From Paguma larvata (taxonomy: Eukaryota > Chordata > Mammalia > Carnivora > Viverridae), in NCBI GenBank assembly GCA_030068075.1, contig CM057828.1:111961699-112025698 (forward strand): a DNA stretch of 64,000 nt, read 5' to 3'. This document shows positions 1 through 13,081 of the stretch, one piece after another (the stretch's first letter is position 1; the number at the start of each line of letters is the position of its first letter). The notes beneath the pieces are model-generated. The model was not told the origin of the DNA. It did no database searches and was given only the letters and a program-made list of their open reading frames with translations. Both the position numbers and the translations under genes were made by a program.

Positions 1-1611
1 CTAAGAATAAACTGTGGGGAAAGGGAGGAATCTGGGACACATATATGTAGGAGTTAGAAATAAAGACTTGGGAGTCACCTTTGTAGACAAGGCAGCCACA
101 AGAATGACTGCTCAGCAAAAGAGAACATGCTGAGCAAGAAAAAAAGAACAAAACACGGGAAAAGGCCAAATGATACTGATATTTAAGGGGCAAAAGAGAA
201 GTAGGAAATTGAAGAGTGGCAGTATCCCAGAAGCCAGGGAAAGAATTTCAAAAAGGAAGTTAGAGCTAAAAAGTAACAAGAGAGGAAACAAGACAAAGAC
301 TTTTTAAAGGCCATAGGATTTTAACTGACAAGGATTTTAAAATAAACTTTCTGTGACCAAATAATCAAAATTATAAACCATTAACATCCTTTAGAAAGTA
401 CTACCACATTAACAATTACTGCATTAATTCAGATTTTCTCTCTCTTAAGAATTCTCTTCACAAACTTAATTCTGCATCAAGGTAAAAGGACTTATGCGTA
501 TGAATTTTGGTACAAACCATGTTGGAGAAATCTGACATTTGGAACAACCTGCTTAACGTTTAATGTATTAACAACCACTATACGAGATAAAAGTATGTGG
601 CTTAATATGTAACAACTACTACAAGAGAAATTCAAGTAACATACATAAAAGGAAACTAGAAGCAAAAGAAACCTAATTATGAGAACCCTCTGTCAACAAA
701 TTAAATCAATGTGAAGTAACGACTCGAGTAATAGATTAAAAGCTTAAAGACTCATCAGATCCATGTAGCATCTCCCAAACTCACAGGACATTTAAAAGTT
801 TCTCAATATTTACTGATGCTAATCTGCCAATTAGTTGCTAATGGGTTTTGCCCATAATTTATTTCCTTATTGCCTTTTAATTGCCTTAATTAGTTAAGTT
901 TATCTTAATTAGTTAAAACACATTATGTGTGAAGTTTAGAACTGTGAGTGGTCTATGCAGATATAATTATCTCATCACTGCTTCTGTTATGTGTTACCTC
1001 CCAAGTAGTTGTTGCCACAACTTTTCTCTTTCAACAAACTATGATTATCGGCACTGAGTTGTATAAAAACACAATCTGAGTTGCAAAGTTTAACTTCTAC
1101 TCTTCAGATTTAAGTTCTAATTCAGACAGTAAGACTCTATCTTATGGCCCATGACACAGTTTTCTAATTCACAAATTAAAACCAATAGTTGCATGGTATG
1201 CAGAAATGACAAGCTTTAAAATGTCTATTCATATTAAATTTCAATTAACAGAAAATTGAGACAGTATCTGAACTAAACCATCATGACAATTATTACAAAA
1301 ACTGAAAATTTAACAAATATTGAAGGGACAGTCCTTTGACTTTAAGAAGTTATTTAAACCATTACTGTTATAAATTAAGCACTTGACTTCAAAGTGTCAA
1401 AGGCAAAAAACAGTGTGAAGACTTCATAACTAAAAATTAAAAGAAAAAACTAAATATGGCTAACTCTAGACCTAAATCTATGCAGTAACATTCTAAAAGA
1501 CTTATTAATTAATTAATTAAGAGTCTTATTCAAGCTAATGGAGATAATGTAATATAATAAAAAACTCAGAAACTATAGTTCAACGTGCATCATCTAGTAA
1601 TAATGGCATAC
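1..1611 (-). other. WAC intron 7, proximal part
   Basis: AT-rich intronic sequence following the GTATGC donor at 1611; it continues past the window edge. It contains a short TTAA-rich run near 1504-1520. I see no exon, RNA gene or recognisable interspersed repeat. Confidence 0.8.
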
Positions 1612-1920
1612 CTTTTCTTTCTGTTTTCTGTGCAGGGACAGAAGATGTGGGTGTAGGCAGTTTTGATAAAGTAGATGCTCCATTAGCATCAAATGATTTC
1701 TTTGGCTGGTGATCAGACTGTAGCGTAAATGGACTAGAAGGAAGAGTGCTTGGGGTAGCAGTTGGATGAACCACTGGTTTGATGGGGTGCTGTACTGGCG
1801 TAGAACTACTGTGAGTCTCTGCTCTTGGCAGTCTGTAGTCTCTGTCATTGTGTCTGCTTGTTTGAGACAAAATATTCTGTGGGAGCAAACTACTGGCATC
1901 ACTGGAATGCTTGTCTTCCA
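1612..1920 (-). CDS. WAC: WAC exon 7 (residues 204-307, Ser/Thr/Pro-rich)
   Basis: The 309-nt exon starts TG (completing Met204), continues [19 protein letters not shown], and ends PAQKTERK plus one base before donor GTATGC at 1611. The acceptor is CTAAAG at 1921. The content is Ser, Thr, Pro and His rich with no folded domain. It is a symmetric 1-1 exon of exactly 103 codons, so skipping keeps the frame. I recall a human isoform about 103 residues shorter that fits this. Residue 263 is Leu where I remember Val in human. This is the last WAC exon in the window. Confidence 0.96.
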
Positions 1921-3611
1921 CTTTAGTTCACAGTTCGAAAAAAGAGATGTTGGAATGACGGAAGGGGGAAGAAAAAAGATTACGTTAGAAGCCTGTCTTT
2001 AACATCAGCTAATTTAGCAACATACCTGTACTTGTATCTGGATATAAAACTGCAAGCCCAGTTAGTATCTGCAGTTTTGCCACTAGCATATAAATTTCTG
2101 AATACTGAAAGAGGAATTTTAGCTCAATTGTAAGTATTAATCTATACTCAGATTTCAAGTGGGCTACTAGTTTTGGAGGATTCTTTAGAACCACACCACA
2201 GTTCAAATAAAACATGGAAAAAATAAATATATGGAGTTATAACATTTTACTCAAATGAAAATTTTTTTAAGTATTTTAAAACAGAAAAAGGAAATGGCCC
2301 ATTCTTTTAAAATATGGACCCTAGGTTCTAATGATTGAATTATCCACAGTGGTTCAACTGCAAAGGAATATTAGCTTTATTAGCCTGATTGTTGTGAATA
2401 CTAAAGTAGCTAATTAGTGGTCTCTAAAGTAGTTTGTGCTAGAGCTTAAATGACCTTATTTTGGGATGGCTGAATTTATGATGAACTGTGCTTTCAAAAT
2501 GTAAATCAGTTTTTTTAATAATGCTAATAATACCATTCAGTTACAAACTCAAGTTATAGATAATGCTATCTGAAAATAACAAAGCCTACATCTGGCAGCA
2601 CAGTCAAAAAAAAATCTACTTGCTATTTACCAGTTAAATTAAAAAAAAAATCCTCTTCCAATTTAAAATCACAACAATATTTAAACCTCAGAAATACTTC
2701 TACTTCCAAGAGTACAAGGAAAATTTCAACAATCATGGTGACAAAAATTGGATTTATCAAAAATTCTACAGCCAAAATTGTAATAGTCTATTTTATAACT
2801 AAAAAATTAAACAGCTTTCAAGTAGAGAAACCTCTTAAGACTCAAGCACATATGTAATGATAATATTACCAAAAGATGCCCTCCCTGTTCAATATTTTAT
2901 TTTTTTCCAATTTATGGTTCCTCCGAGTCTAGAGATTAAGACAGTACAAAGAAGGAAGTATGCTTAAACTACAAGCCAGGTTCCAAATCTTCAGTACATA
3001 ACTCCTACATGTTACAGTAAATATAATGTACTGGTTACTGCCAAAAAACTTCAGGTGTATCAAACCACGAAGTCTTTTGACTTAATAAATGAAATTCAGT
3101 GTTGTAAGTTACACATATATTAACCTTAGCAAAAAAAAAAAAAAAAAAAAAAACACGCATAGATTGAGCTATCAGAGGAGAATACAAACATCTGTTGCAT
3201 GATATTAACTCATCATTAAACCATCAACTTGCATGCACATGAAACTTTAGAAATTTTATTCTAGAATTTCTTCCTGGAAAGAATACTGTTACAACAGAAA
3301 CTTTTAGGGACAGATAAAACAGAAATAATACCATGCCCAATTCCCACCAATCGTGTCACTTGATTACCAATAACTTTTTTTTCCTGGACACCAAGAAAAG
3401 TCCCTTTCAGTTCTGTATGACTAGAGTCAAAGTACAAGTAAATGCATTCAGATGCATTCAGAAGCTGATACTTCTTCCGACATTTGTAAGCTTTAGGGGA
3501 AAAAATGGCAGCAGGATTACAGGAACTAAGGAAGCAGCAGCTGCAACAGCTTTCTATTATTCACAACTCTAGACAAAACACAGTTAACACCATGACTGTA
3601 CTTACAAACCC

Positions 3612-3792
3612 CCCCCACAACAAAGACATTTGCCAAATGTCTGGAGACATTTTTGGTTGTCACAACTGGGGAGACAGGAGGTGTGCTATTGGCACCCACC
3701 ACATAGAGACCAGGTACAGTATACAGGATGGCGTCCCACAACAAAGAATCACCCAACCCAGAATGTCATTGGTGCTACTGTTGAGGAACCCC
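3612..3792 (+). mobile_element. MER20-type hAT DNA transposon remnant
   Basis: Contains the hallmark stretch ATGTCTGGAGACATTTTTGG followed by TTGTCACAACTGGGG, then CAACAAAGAAT and an end resembling GTTGAGGAACC. This matches the MER20 non-autonomous hAT-Charlie consensus as I remember it. Ancient and not active. Confidence 0.8.
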
Positions 3793-5079
3793 AAATTAAG
3801 GTTTCTCTAAACATAGAGCAATCATTCTATGAGGCACATATTAAAGACAATGAAAATCTAGTAGCAGTAATATAAAATTAAAAATTTCACCCAGAAAGTT
3901 TTCAATGTCAAGTTCTGGATAACATTATTTGCTATAGTGCAAAAAACAAATTTTCTACCTTGATCTCTTTACATATAAAATCTTTCAATCCTGCCCCACC
4001 TCGCACCACACATACCTTCTATCGGCATTTATGAACTACAAAGCTTTAGGCCTTATCACACATAATACCAATGCACTGGACATACGGGAGAGTTGCCAAC
4101 GTTTTTTGGATAGACAAAGTTAAGCACTGAAATGAAGTAGTAACTTCATTACTACCACACTTAAGTATAACTCAGTTGACCAATTAAGGAAAAATAAAAG
4201 GAGAAAGATAGCTAAGGTGCTTCTCAAACATTACTTAAAAGTGAAAAAGTGTGACTCATGACTGGATTTCAACACAAAGTCAGACCTACTGACTTATCAT
4301 TTGCACTTCGAGGAATTTGGCTAAGGAAGTAATAAGTGAGCAAAGATAGGAATCGCAGCACTGTTGACATTAGGAAAAGGCTAAAAACCACCCCAAGTAT
4401 TTATTTATATATGAGGGCACACCCAAAAATGGAAAACCATGCAGTCAATTTAACACATATGGATTTATAAACTGACACAAACATTTCCTTGAAATATCAC
4501 TGAACAAAGAAAAGGTTAAAAATAGTAACATATCTCATTTTTGGTGTAAAAAAAAATATATATATAGTTTTTATATACATTTGTAAGCACATAGAAAAAA
4601 AGTGTTATGTCCCCAAACGTTCCAGGCTGATGGAATCTAAAACTGTCCCCTCTAACTTTTTAATAACAAATATACTTCGCTTGTGAAAAAAAGAAAACAA
4701 ACTTTTCATTTTTGAAAGAAAAAAATGCACGCAATTTAAAAAATACAACTGGTTTTATTTCTTTAAAGATGGTTTATTAAAGAGACAAAAAATAATATTT
4801 TCACTTCTGTCATTATTTGCATCAGATCTATAATTACTTCTTTCATGTACTCTACCTCAAGGGAGGAAAAGAGACTTAACTGATAACAGTATTTTGGAAA
4901 GAACAAAGCAGACACACTAGGTTTTTTCTTCCTGTTTGGGAACTATCATCCACTAAGTGAGAGGCCTGCCCCAATATCTTAATAAAGTTATTATTTTTAC
5001 ACCCATTTACCACTCCTCCTCCATACCTCCTAATACCCCTTTTTCTGCAGTTTGCTCAGGAGGCCCACAAGCTGAGTGC

Positions 5080-5220
5080 TATTTTTTTTTAACCTGGAAA
5101 AGAAAACCTTTATCTCATTTCTGATTGTTTGCCAGAAGTCACAGTTACTTAAGGTAGTAAGTGAAATGGAACTAGAACCCAAGCCTTCTGTCTCAAAATA
5201 CAATAGTTTTGATTTCCTTT
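5080..5220 (-). mobile_element. Possible MIR remnant
   Basis: Weak similarity to the MIR core: a CAGAAGTCACAG..AGTAAGTG..AACTAGAACCCAAG..TTCTGTCTC pattern. Heavily decayed. Confidence 0.4.
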
Positions 5221-6185
5221 CTTCAGTTATTTAAATCATTGTTTTCTAAGAATTAAGTACAATTTCATTAATGTAGAAAATTACTATGTTCCAAGGAATG
5301 TAAATCAAACATTCTGTGCTGAAGTACTGTTAACTAACTGTTTCACCTTCAAGTTTTTCCCATCAAAAAATCAGTATCCTCTGCTGAGACCAAACACATC
5401 CCCTACTTAAGTTACAGGAGGAAGATTCAAATGCTTAAGTCCAAGAATTTCCAGAACACATCTTTTTAAGATTCTTCTCAAAATTTCAAATTTGACAAAG
5501 AGCCTAAGAATTATATGGTGGCATTTAAATTCCATTCTAGGCAAGGGAAGTCACTGGGAATAGACTACCGGTAGTAAAAGCTTCAAATTCAAACTCAATT
5601 TGAATTAAGAAATAAATGTATACGACTTATACTGTCCCACTTAAACAAAATCTGACCTCAGAAAATATGAAGGTATGCCCACAGTATGGACACGTTATAC
5701 AGATCTAGGATTATGATAAAATCAGTTTCTAAGGATAAAAAAGTTACTCCCTGATAAACACAAAGCACCAATACATTGATGTCACTATCTGTGTGGCCAC
5801 AAATCAATTATTAGACGGAAACAGTTTGTTTTGCAAGGGGTTTCACTGTCCAGTTTAATAGGACATAATTCAGTAAAGGGGAAAAAGCCCCACAAAACTC
5901 CTGCCTTAAAAAGCAGTACACATTATGAAATTTTATTTCTCAACAATTCAGCTGCATTAGAGCCATTATGAGTAGTGACGAATACACAGGTGCACTATTC
6001 CTCTATGAACCCTTTGTCTTTTCAGGAATCAAAATGATGGAGGTTAAGAGAACAGATCTAAAATAAGAGAAACCCTGCATGTTACTATTATTTTAATTTA
6101 CATATGTAAACAGTTATGCATATAAATACATGAACTACAGGAATGACACCAAATATCGTATCGTTGCAAAGAAAATAATACTTAC

Positions 6186-6298
6186 TTCCACTGGCAAACC
6201 CACTAGTGGCTGTTGCTTGCATCACCTCCCTTCTGTAATCCCTATCTTTTGGGAAGCTATTAACTGCCATCTTGTTTGCTTCTTTTTGTCTCTGTTCT
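6186..6298 (-). CDS. WAC: WAC exon 6 (residues 166-204)
   Basis: The 113-nt exon reads [20 protein letters not shown] and continues to FASG plus the first base of Met204. It is strongly charged and follows directly after the WW domain; the [12 protein letters not shown] stretch looks helical. The acceptor shows tandem AGAG at 6300-6297. Using the first AG keeps Arg166 as AGA and the frame open; shifting by two bases would break the frame. The donor is GTAAGT at 6185. Phase in is 2 and phase out is 1. Confidence 0.95.
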
Positions 6299-6848
6299 CT
6301 AAAAATAAAACATGGACAAACCCATAAAAATTGTATCAAGTACAATGAGTTTATATATAACTCTTCTCAAAAAATGTTCAACAAAATGGTACACGGAAAA
6401 TAAAAGAACTGAACACGGCCATAGTATCAACTGGTGTGGGAGAGAAGATGTAGCTAAGAGAACATTAATGTTTCTCAGTGATGGCAATATTATAGCAATT
6501 ATTTATATGCCATTAACCCTACAGCCAAAACTCTATAATATTAATTCTATATTTATGAAGGAAACGTATTATCCTTTAAGAATTATCAAGATTTCTATTA
6601 CAAATTATAAGACACATATAGGATATAAAATTGTAATTAAATATACTGTTTACAAGGTCCTTGTGGACAGGTGCTTATCTGTCCGAATTTTTTTTTATTT
6701 TAAGAGAAATTACAGAAAACACAATGGGTCAACTATTATAACTAAAGAGGAGGATGAGGAGTTTTACTATAAGAAACTAAACTCGGAATGTTCTACGATA
6801 TTAACCTGTAGAATCAAGAAGAAATATTTTTCAATTAAGAGCAAATAC
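6299..6848 (-). other. WAC intron 5
   Basis: 550 nt, GTATTT...TTTTTAG, AT-rich. No repeat or other feature recognised. An open frame of 197 codons on the opposite strand crosses this intron and part of exon 5. It is AT-rich, not protein-like, and is not called. Confidence 0.85.
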
Positions 6849-6964
6849 CTTTCAAGCCACTCTTTTGGTTTTTCCCATTGCGAAACTTCTGTTCGACAAT
6901 TGTAGTAGTATTTTTTCCCAGAAGAGCTAATATGCTCAGACCAGTCATCTGCAGAATCATAAGG
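6849..6964 (-). CDS. WAC: WAC exon 5: WW domain (residues 128-166)
   Basis: The exon reads [20 protein letters not shown] onward to KPKEWLE plus two bases of Arg166. It encodes a complete WW domain, a proline-motif binding module. The two signature tryptophans, Trp135 and Trp157, are 22 residues apart. The central aromatic Tyr-Tyr-Tyr-Asn strand and the Thr, Ser and Trp-Glu-Lys-Pro that follow it are present. In WAC this domain contacts RNA polymerase II and other Pro-rich partners. The acceptor is TTTTTAAG and the donor GTATTT at 6848. The next intron is only about 550 nt, so exons 5 and 6 form a tight pair. Confidence 0.97.
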
Positions 6965-7899
6965 CTTAAAAATACATTTTTACAAATTAGAAAATGTTAC
7001 TACTATTCAGTCACTTGATATGAAATATCAAGAATGCCAATGGTTTTCAAAGCATGTATATGGAAAAAGACTATGAAACAAAAGGATCCTGATCTAGAAT
7101 GTAATTATTTGTATATACATCTTAGGAGACCTTGGTCAATTGAAAACCATCAAAAATAACAATGGAAAATCCTATAAAATTAAACAGATTAAATACATTA
7201 GTTTATTAGGCACAGAATAAGAAATGAAAAATTAACATCTTGACTATAGAGAAGTGTTACAAAAGTTCCCCATTATTATAATTTTAATTGCTGAAATCCA
7301 ATCACACAGCAGTTGGGGGGGGTGTTTTAGAAAACCTACACTCTGACTGAGTGATTTGATGACATGACAGTACATCAGTTCTAAACTCATTATGACACAA
7401 CGGTACTCGCATATACTGTAACAGAGAACAACCTACCTATATTAACTTAGAGGGGGAAAAAAAAGCACAAAATAAAAAAAAATGTTAACACAAAGCTAAT
7501 TAAAAGCTATAGATTTATTTCACCTTCAAAATCCATGAGATGGGGCAAGTGTTAGCTAAACCTTGTCTCATATAATACATAGGGTCAGCAGCATCTCTCA
7601 TTTCCCTTTAACAAAAACCAGCCTTTCAAAACTTCTTAGATACATTCTCTAGGTATTTTATGGGTACTGTAACATTATAAGGAAATTAGAAAAGTCTGAA
7701 AGGAGGCCCCATTTCCATGGAACTGATCTCAAAAAGTGTAAAGTTCAAGGGCCTGCACTGGCCCCAGGAAATCTGACAGATTCCCAAGTGTACTTGTAGA
7801 TGAGGTTGACTATTTTCTCAAAGGAGCTTTGTGATTAAAATGCAATAATGTCCACACTTCTTCTGGGTTCACCGGTGTAAAGTGACACAACTCTAAAGC

Positions 7900-8050
7900 T
7901 TGAGGAATAAACTCTCATCCCCTGCCTATTCAGCTTTAATTTTACCAAGTAGGAAATGAGCCTGGAGAACTTATGAGTTATCCACAGGGCACAAAGCTAA
8001 GTGGTGACAGAAAAGAGAGTCAACACCTACATTTCTGGATGCCCATTATT
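7900..8050 (-). mobile_element. Possible MIR remnant
   Basis: Pattern TTTACCAAGTAGGAAATGAG..CACAGGGCACAAAGCTAAGTGG resembles the reverse complement of the MIR core. Decayed, assignment weak. Confidence 0.4.
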
Positions 8051-10234
8051 TCCACCAAATCAACTCCAATTCTGGATATGTCACAGTAATTTTGAGGGTA
8101 GATGAAAAAATACTGCAGATCCTGCCACATTTATGTTCTTGGGGGTATGCCCCCAAATAATGAAACTATTGGAAATTACCCATGTGCCTCCAAACCTCTC
8201 TGATACCAGTGGAAAGTTAAGTCTCAATCCTTCTAGTTTCCAGAAGTAGCCTACAACCAAGCTGCAGGAATCCAATCATGAAAGATTGAATGCAGAGCAG
8301 CTAGCTATCTTCTATTAAGACAGGCATTAAGGAGATGTTTCGATTCTATTTTTTATAGTTTTATAAAAATATTACATATGCTAACATGTAAAGGGTTTAC
8401 AACTGACCGATTTAAAAATTATTTTTCATATTTATCAAGCTTTAATTTTTAACATGGTAAATACGGATTCAAGATAAACAAAGGCTCTCCATTCTCATGA
8501 ATGTAGAAAGATCTTGAAACGAGAAAGTAGGAAAACAACTGCTCTTAAAGAATAGTACTAAATAGTACTAAACAGTTATGGAGGCACCATATGGAGGTCT
8601 GTTCTCTGATTCAAAATCTCTTTTACATCTTATGCAAACATTGCTTTTCTCTTTTTAAAAAAGCATATCCCTTTCTATTCTCTTGAAATACAGAATCCTA
8701 CTACACTGTCCCCAAATGAAACAATGAGAAAGAAATGGTTAATCTTGGAATTAACATATGAATGGTTATTAAGGAGCAACATCTAAGATGGCACTTACTG
8801 TAACAAAGAATTTCATGGAGTCCTAAGAATTCTGATAATCTAATTTTTAAAAAATTAAGTAGAGTATCTTCAGGCAAGGTTGATTACAGAAAACAGATCT
8901 TGAGGGCCTCAAACTGAAAATCTCCAAAACATCCAGAAGATATTTAAGTGATTAACAAGTAGAGCTGGTATATAAATGCAAAGTCACCTAGGACTGAATT
9001 CAAACTAGGATTGAATTCCCAGCAAATCAAAATTGGTGGATAGGCAGAAGGGAAGATACCAATTATATCTTTAAATGGGAATAAATTTTTTTTTTCTAAA
9101 TGAAGCAAGTTAAAGGCCTATTAAAAATTACAAATATGTGTAACTTATCTAAAACAATCTACATAAGGTCTGTAAGTCCTATTAGGATTTAGATTAGGAA
9201 GGAGGAAGCATTCAAAAAGCTTTTCCTAAATAGTTACCATGGGCTAGGTTCTGTATTAAACCACAATAAATGTTCATCACAGGACTTAGGGACTACATGT
9301 GAATATCATAATCTAGTACTGAAAAAATAAGGCAACTTCCACTGGACTTTCAACAGTTTATTAATTGCCCAACAATGAAATGTCTTTGTAGATAAAGAAT
9401 GTTGTTACTGATTTCCAAAGACAGATTTAAAACTTGAAAACTTCAAAGAGAAAAAAGAACTACTTTTTAAAAACGTTACTCCATATTGTGTTGACCTAAG
9501 TTACTAATGTTCATCTTTCCTTTCATTTGAAAATATTAGATTAAAAACTAATTTTATGTTTTATTTTCTACTAAAAACTTCCATTAGAAGTGATTTAAAG
9601 AGAAAGTCAGTTTACAAGTAAACTGCAGAAAGTTTCAAAAGCTAACTTCTCATTAAGATTTAATTTAGGTGTCATGACCACTGGGTACATTATAATGAAA
9701 AAGACCACTACTTGGAGACTAATTATATATCTATAGTTGAAATTTACCAAAAGGGAAATCCTGATTCTGAAAACAGGTAACACTTAATTCATTCCATTTC
9801 AGTAAAGTCTTCAGCTTCCACCCACAAAATGAAATCCCCTGACACGATCTGGGTTGATCAAACTTCTCTGACTGCTCATTATTCTTTCTGATTTCTCCAA
9901 GTCTTGGAAATCAAAATAACCAGAATTAGTTTTCCTTGAATAATGATTCTATTTAAACACGGCCTACCATTGTAACTGTCAGCAAATACCAAATCAGAAT
10001 TTTGAGTGATAAACGAAACTTCAAGCTATTGTTACTTTGTAAATTAATGGGACCACTTCCCACAAAAAGATTCATCCTAAAATCCTGAATATACATCTTA
10101 ATGGACATGGCTCATCACAAGTAGTTTGATAACACTGGTTAAGATTTACCAAGCTGATGTCTCAGCCTCAACACAACCCTTCTTATACTGTTCTGTGATG
10201 CTAGCGCTGGGATACTGCAAATTACATTCTATTT

Positions 10235-10640
10235 AGTCAGCTGGCTTCCTGTTAGATTTTGCCAATAGTAGGCACTGGAGTAGGACTGAAAGGCAGGAGA
10301 AAGGAGAGGCCTAGCAGTCACAGCTGGCTCCAGTTTCCAGCTCTCTGCTGTCTGAAACAAGAACCAGAGCTTCCGAGCACTCAGAGGTACTACCACCAGC
10401 TCTCTGCAGGACTCCTCCTCTAAGCTATCAGGTTCCAATAACCACAATGTCTTCCTACTGTACTCGAGCCCTAAGGGTGATTACTATAGATGTATTACCT
10501 GAGTGTTCCTTTCTGTTTTTTCAGTCCTCAGTAACATGTTGTATCTGTTTAATCAGTCCTATATATAAAATTCTCTGTTCTATCAAATCTTCTGTGGCAG
10601 AATATCTAGTAGATTTTGTTTTCCTACCTGGACCGTAATA
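10235..10640 (+). mobile_element. L1M-like 3' UTR remnant
   Basis: GTCAGCTGGCTTCCTGTTAG with AGGCACTGGAGTAGGACTG, later CAGTCCTCAGTAACAT and CCTACCTGGACCGTAATACAG, resembles the variable 3' UTR of old L1M-type LINE-1s as I remember them. Coding content is not expected. Confidence 0.45.
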
Positions 10641-10849
10641 CAGTATTTAAAGCCATTCTAAATTTACCTTTATGAAAATATTACCATTTATGTTTTGAAA
10701 TCTGTAGAAATGCACTATCCACACTGCTTCAACAAGGGACAAGAAACAATCAATCCCAAGGACCTTTCAATGCTGATTAACTTATGATGATCGCCAAAGC
10801 AAAATCTGTCAGATTCAACCTCCACTTCTAAAGCCTTCCAGCTGTTCTT

Positions 10850-11160
10850 CCTTTCTGAGATTTTGCAAGCTACTACCGGATGGCATTTTTTATATTGCCA
10901 AATATGAGGTTACTTCACCAATTCTACGCTTCAATAGCTTTCCACTGCCTTTCTATAAAATTCATATTCCTTGGTAAGATATAGAACTTTTTGTGATCTG
11001 GCTCCCAATCATGCCTACAACCTGAACTCTTGCCATTCTTTCACACTATCAAAATCCTATCCAAATACACTATGCTATTTTGCACTTCGCTGTTTTTGTA
11101 GGTGCTGTCCCCTTTGCATACTTCACAAATTCCAGACCTCTTCAAATGGCTAAGTTCTAT
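10850..11160 (+). mobile_element. L2 LINE 3' remnant
   Basis: Decayed match to the L2 3' end. Recognisable pieces are TTTGTGATCTGGCTCCC, CTCTTGCCATTCTTTCAC and CCCCTTTGCATACTTC, in the order expected for L2 on the plus strand. Confidence 0.6.
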
Positions 11161-11935
11161 GCAATCTGCTCAGTAGTGTTACTTGTACTTTAATATCTTA
11201 CTCTCGTCCAAGCCAGGAGTTCCCCTTTTGAGTGCTCCCAAAGCAGCTTTAACATGCACTGTTTTAACTATTCACTCTTCAGTTTTCACCACAGGTCCAA
11301 AAGTTCCTTTAAGATGGACCACATTTTCTTAGTGCTATATATCTACAACCTAGCATATGCTTGGCAGCTTTTATTGAATGGATTTATTACAACTTTCATT
11401 TGAACCCTGACTTTAAAAAAATGCAAGGTGAGTTATTACTTCAGTTTAGTAGTATCTAAAATTCCTGACTTTCATTCCTTTGAGGACAGGAATCTTTACA
11501 ACACTAGTGTTTAGTGCAATGTATAACACAGGAGATGCTCTAAATGGATGTTATAAGATGTGTATATATTATAGAAGGACAACAAGCTCAAGCTAAACCA
11601 CTTTAGGTAACTATAGAAGCTTCATAGTTTACAGATCTTTATATCAGATATTACAATGGTAAGATTTTGCTCTGTACAGTGAAAGTGATGAAATACCAAA
11701 ATGGTATCTCCTGAGTATCCTCAATTCTACTAAAAAGGTCAGCTCGTTACTTCAAATAAAGGTCAACTTTTACTGAGGAAAAAAATAAAAGAATAGATGT
11801 AACAACAACAACAACAACAAAAGACTTGGCGGAGGGGTGGGGGGAGGCGGGTGGCGGTGGGTAGGGTGATAAATTTCAAAGAACAGAAAAAAAAATAAAC
11901 CCCAAAACCAAGATTGAGCATATTTATATACTTAC

Positions 11936-12042
11936 TGTGTCTGATGTTTTGCTTGGATTATTGCTTGGATTAGAAGAATGTGAATTTGAACTATGAAGAG
12001 CACTGTGGTTATGTGAATTTTCTTGTGGAGAGTAACTGGTCC
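11936..12042 (-). CDS. WAC: WAC exon 4 (residues 92-127, Ser/Asn-rich)
   Basis: The 107-nt exon begins GG (completing Gly92), reads [18 protein letters not shown] and ends SKTSDT before donor GTAAGT at 11935. The acceptor is TTTTTAAG. It is low-complexity, rich in Ser, Asn and His: a disordered linker leading to the WW domain. It follows the 46-kb intron 3. It enters in phase 1 and leaves in phase 0, so skipping would shift the frame. Thr127 is encoded ACA; I remember Ala at this place in human WAC, but that is from memory. Confidence 0.95.
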
Positions 12043-12434
12043 CTTAAAAAGAAATAAAGAGCAAAGTGAATTATAAGTTGTATTTCATGTTTAATTTCAA
12101 CTGGTTTCTACTATACTACAGACCACTGTGTAACCTTAAATCGTCATTTTACATAAGCATCAGGAATATATATATATTCATACTTCTTGCATATTAAGTA
12201 CTTGGGAGCCAACTAAAGATGTGGCTTGAAGAGCCTATATCTTACATGGCTGAGAGCCTAAGGAAAAATGTTACCTATAATTAGATGAGCAAAAGAAGTT
12301 TTAATAGAGAAACACAAAAACACAACCACACATAAAGAAAAAAGGGACAAAATTTCAAATGATACACAACTAAAAAGTCACAAATATCCAATATGTTTTT
12401 GCAATTATTTTTAAATTTATTTTTCAATTTTCTT

Positions 12435-12628
12435 TTGAAGATTTTTGTATTATTGAGACAGAGAGAGTGCACACACAAGTGGGGGCAGGGGAAAAAAGAA
12501 GGAGAAGCAGGCTTCCCGCCATGAGCACAGAGCTTGATGTGGGGATGTGGGGTTCGAACTCAAGAACTGACTGACCTGAGCGAAATCAAGAGTCGGATGC
12601 TTAACTACCTGAGCCACCCAGGCACCCC
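12435..12628 (-). mobile_element. CanSINE (tRNA-Lys-derived SINE)
   Basis: Ends with GAGCCACCCAGGCACCCC, the reversed head of the felid SINE, with a GAGA-rich body. The flank TTTTCAATTTT at 12421-12431 recurs just after the element and is the likely target-site duplication. It is in the sense orientation of WAC. Confidence 0.9.
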
Positions 12629-12902
12629 TACTTTTCAATTTTTTAAATAGCCTCTACAACTTTAAATAGTTCTGCCAATTTTTCAGCTAAAACAATATCA
12701 AGAAAGTTAAATTTTAGGGAAAGTACTTCAAGATGGTGAAATGTTATCAAGTCCCCTCATAACAGGACCAACTCTATATAAAAACTGTTTTATATTTAAG
12801 TAATTCATTTATTCATAAGTTTTATGAATAAACCACACATCTCAAACACCATCAGAGATGATAAGTGTTTACAGTGGTTATTAAAAAAAAAAAAAAAAAA
12901 GG

Positions 12903-13081
12903 CTGGGAATCGGGGTGGCTCCGTCAGTTAAGCGTCCAACTTCAGCTCATGAGTTCTAGCCCTGTGTCAGGCTCTGTGCTGAAGCCTCAGAGCCTGGAGC
13001 TTGCTTTGGATTCTGCGTCTCCCCTCTCTCTCTGTCCCTCCCCCTCTTGCCCTCTCTCTCAAAAATAACCATTAAAAAAAT
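12903..13081 (+). mobile_element. CanSINE
   Basis: GGTGGCTCCGTCAGTTAAGCG head, CT-rich body and AAAAATAACC tail. The first bases are altered. A pure A run at 12882-12900 precedes it, so it may have landed in an existing A tract. Confidence 0.85.

Larger units (their letters stand above)
1921..6185 (-). other. WAC intron 6
   Basis: 4.3 kb, GTAAGT...CTAAAG. AT-rich, with a 24-base A run at 3129-3152, a MER20-type DNA transposon at 3.6-3.8 kb and a possible MIR patch at 5.08-5.22 kb. No CanSINE. Nothing else recognised. Confidence 0.85.
6965..11935 (-). other. WAC intron 4
   Basis: 5 kb, GTAAGT...TTTTTAAG. AT-rich with no CanSINE. It contains a MIR-like patch near 7.9-8.05 kb, an L1-type 3' UTR-like patch at 10.2-10.6 kb, an L2 remnant at 10.85-11.16 kb, a short AAC microsatellite at 11802-11820 and a G-rich stretch at 11829-11865. 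The rest shows nothing I can name. Confidence 0.85.

Noticed and set aside
6312..6905. 197-codon open frame on the plus strand
   Set aside because: It covers WAC intron 5 and runs antisense into exon 5. It is Lys/Ile/Tyr-rich as expected of AT-rich chance frames and resembles no protein family.
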